Translations under genes and position numbers: made by a program
DNA from: Synaphobranchus kaupii
Lineage: Eukaryota; Chordata; Actinopteri; Anguilliformes; Synaphobranchidae
Length of the DNA stretch: 64,000 nucleotides
NCBI GenBank assembly: GCA_029718625.1
Contig: CM056380.1
Span: 99,745,971-99,809,970 of the forward strand
Direction: 5' to 3'
In this document: piece after piece, positions 62,640-64,000 of the stretch
Layout: every line of letters begins with the position of its first letter
How positions within the stretch are numbered: the stretch's first letter is position 1
The notes under the pieces: model-generated
What the model was told of the DNA's origin: nothing
Database searches by the model: none
Seen by the model: only the letters and a program-made list of their open reading frames with translations

Positions 62640-62840
62640 TCTCCTTGTCCACTTGCGCGGCGCCCGGCTGGAACGCCATGCTGAAAAACGGTGACGTCGT
62701 TGCTTAAGGTGGGGCGGCGCGTTATCAGAGTGACGTCGTTGCTTAAGGTTGGGGGCGGCGCGTGGGTCCCGGCTGCGCTGCGGAGAGAACTCGGGATTAT
62801 CAGGTGCTCTGCTGCCGCTGCGGTGTGTGGGGAGCAGCAG
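62640..62840. promoter_or_regulatory. CpG-rich spot with duplicated CRE-like motif
   Basis: GTGACGTCGTTGCTTAAGGT occurs at 62691 and again at 62730, 39 bases apart, each followed by GGGGCGGCG or GGGGGCGGCG. TGACGTCG is close to a cAMP-response element and the G-rich part to a GC box. Function is inference. Confidence 0.35.
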
Positions 62841-64000
62841 CAGATTGTGAAAATAGGTCATCGTTTAGCTGCTAGTGCCGGCTGTAGTGGCTCACAGGCG
62901 GTCACGCCTTACACATGGCTTGTGTTGCCAAAGGGCAAGGGGCACTTTGGTGGCTTGGAGGCTATTTGTATGCATTCTAAAGGCGGTTACCCTTAAGGCT
63001 TTGTGATGACCTTTATTAAACTTCCCTTCTTTATGGGGAAACTTGATCTGCAGTTTAACAAGGAATGCAACTCAGTCAGGTGTCTCTCTGCTGCATAAGA
63101 CACAGCTCTGGCCTAATAAATGTGATGGGTCTACACCGGTTTCTTCTCCGACACACTATTTTTGAATGTAATTGTAATTGGTGACATACCCCAATGGACT
63201 TTTCCCACCCCGTTTTATTCCTTTGTTTTTTGGTGAGCAGTTTTATTTCAAATTTTTTCCACATAAAGAACAGCAGCTACCGGTGAAGGAGGAACAAGGT
63301 GGAAATCATAAAGACTGCAACATAGACTGCTTCTCTATACAGCCGCTCAGTGGCAATTGCTGCGACCTTGCCAAATCTCCAAAGTGAAAATGTCAAGGTC
63401 CTGGGGTAAACACACCTTGCAAATGGATACTGGGCTCTGCCCAAACCTGCAGCGAGGCATGGCAAACCTAGCAAAAAGACTGCTCAATAAAAGGCATGTG
63501 TCTTGGCCTGATAAATTGCGATTATCTTTGGCGTCATCCCCAAATATAAACAGCCTGGGGTTGTGACTGGTAACACGCAAATTACGTACGAAAAGAAATG
63601 TGCAAAACCACATAGCTGGGACTTCCCAGGACCTGTGTATGAATGTACCCATGGCATGCTGTCGGCATGCACCCACACCCACAGGGGCTAGATGCACCCT
63701 GTGTACAGATTTTTAAATGCATTAAAATGGTGAGCTAAATCATTAGAGGATGAAAAAATATATATTTTCCCAGTAACCTCCCAATGCAGACGTGCCTGAA
63801 CTGAACCATACCATTCACGCATGCTCTCATAATTGTACACAAATATGTGTTAAGTTTTGTCCACAAAAAAAGGTGTTACTTGGAGTCGGTGATAACGTGG
63901 CACAATTTCAAATTCTGAGTCACTTCTACAAGTGAAATGCTACAAGTAATTTTTATGCAAAACAAATTGACGCCTAAATATTCAGGTTTTTCCCACGTTG

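Overview
This is nuclear DNA of a ray-finned fish, probably a teleost. Coding sequence is split into short exons with GT..AG introns. The repeats are those of fish genomes: L2-type LINE, DIRS-like retroelement, Sleeping-Beauty-type Tc1 end, several hAT-like MITEs, tRNA-derived SINEs, many long (GT)n tracts and minisatellites. I cannot name the species. Almost none of the open reading frames is a gene; the real coding sequence is about 2.2 kb in 15 exons of two genes, both on the + strand.

Region 1 (1-33607) is the middle of a receptor tyrosine phosphatase gene of the PTPRG type. Ten exons encode the fibronectin III domain (4630-4814, 6774-6882), a short linker (7552-7601), a long acidic Ser/Thr-rich extracellular stretch (8131-8885), the transmembrane segment (14220-14358), the juxtamembrane region (19341-19432, 27890-27981) and the first part of catalytic domain D1 (32731-32827, 32973-33055, 33169-33303, then 33523 onward). 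Reading phases agree at every junction except inside the acidic exon, where one G too many in a run of eight breaks the frame. Coding stops at a block of exactly 500 N (33608-34107). The catalytic WPD loop, the Cys signature and all of D2 are not found afterwards, so the gene is cut by an assembly join or a rearrangement. Upstream exons (signal peptide, carbonic-anhydrase-like domain) lie before the window.

Region 2 (34108-40100) has no gene that I recognise. It holds a hAT-like MITE with a perfect 8-bp target duplication, a LINE fragment and a 231-bp tandem duplication.

Region 3 (about 39880-64000) is the 5' half of a divergent nicotinamide phosphoribosyltransferase gene (NAMPT family): a TATA/CCAAT promoter, exon 1 at 40102, exons at 48584, 53711, 54124 and 54733, and the rest beyond the window. 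Intron 1 begins with a cluster of AACGTTAGC/GCTAGC motifs and then holds nested transposons: SB-type Tc1 end, a 670-bp fold-back element, other Tc1 pieces, and a DIRS-like element carrying a MITE. The last intron seen holds a 33/23-bp minisatellite split by an L2 insertion.

The two genes are not functionally linked as far as is known: one is a cell-surface phosphatase, the other a cytosolic NAD-salvage enzyme. Leads worth following are the truncation at the gap, the homopolymer frameshift, and two in-phase candidate alternative first exons in ptprg, one of which would give a cytosolic phosphatase.
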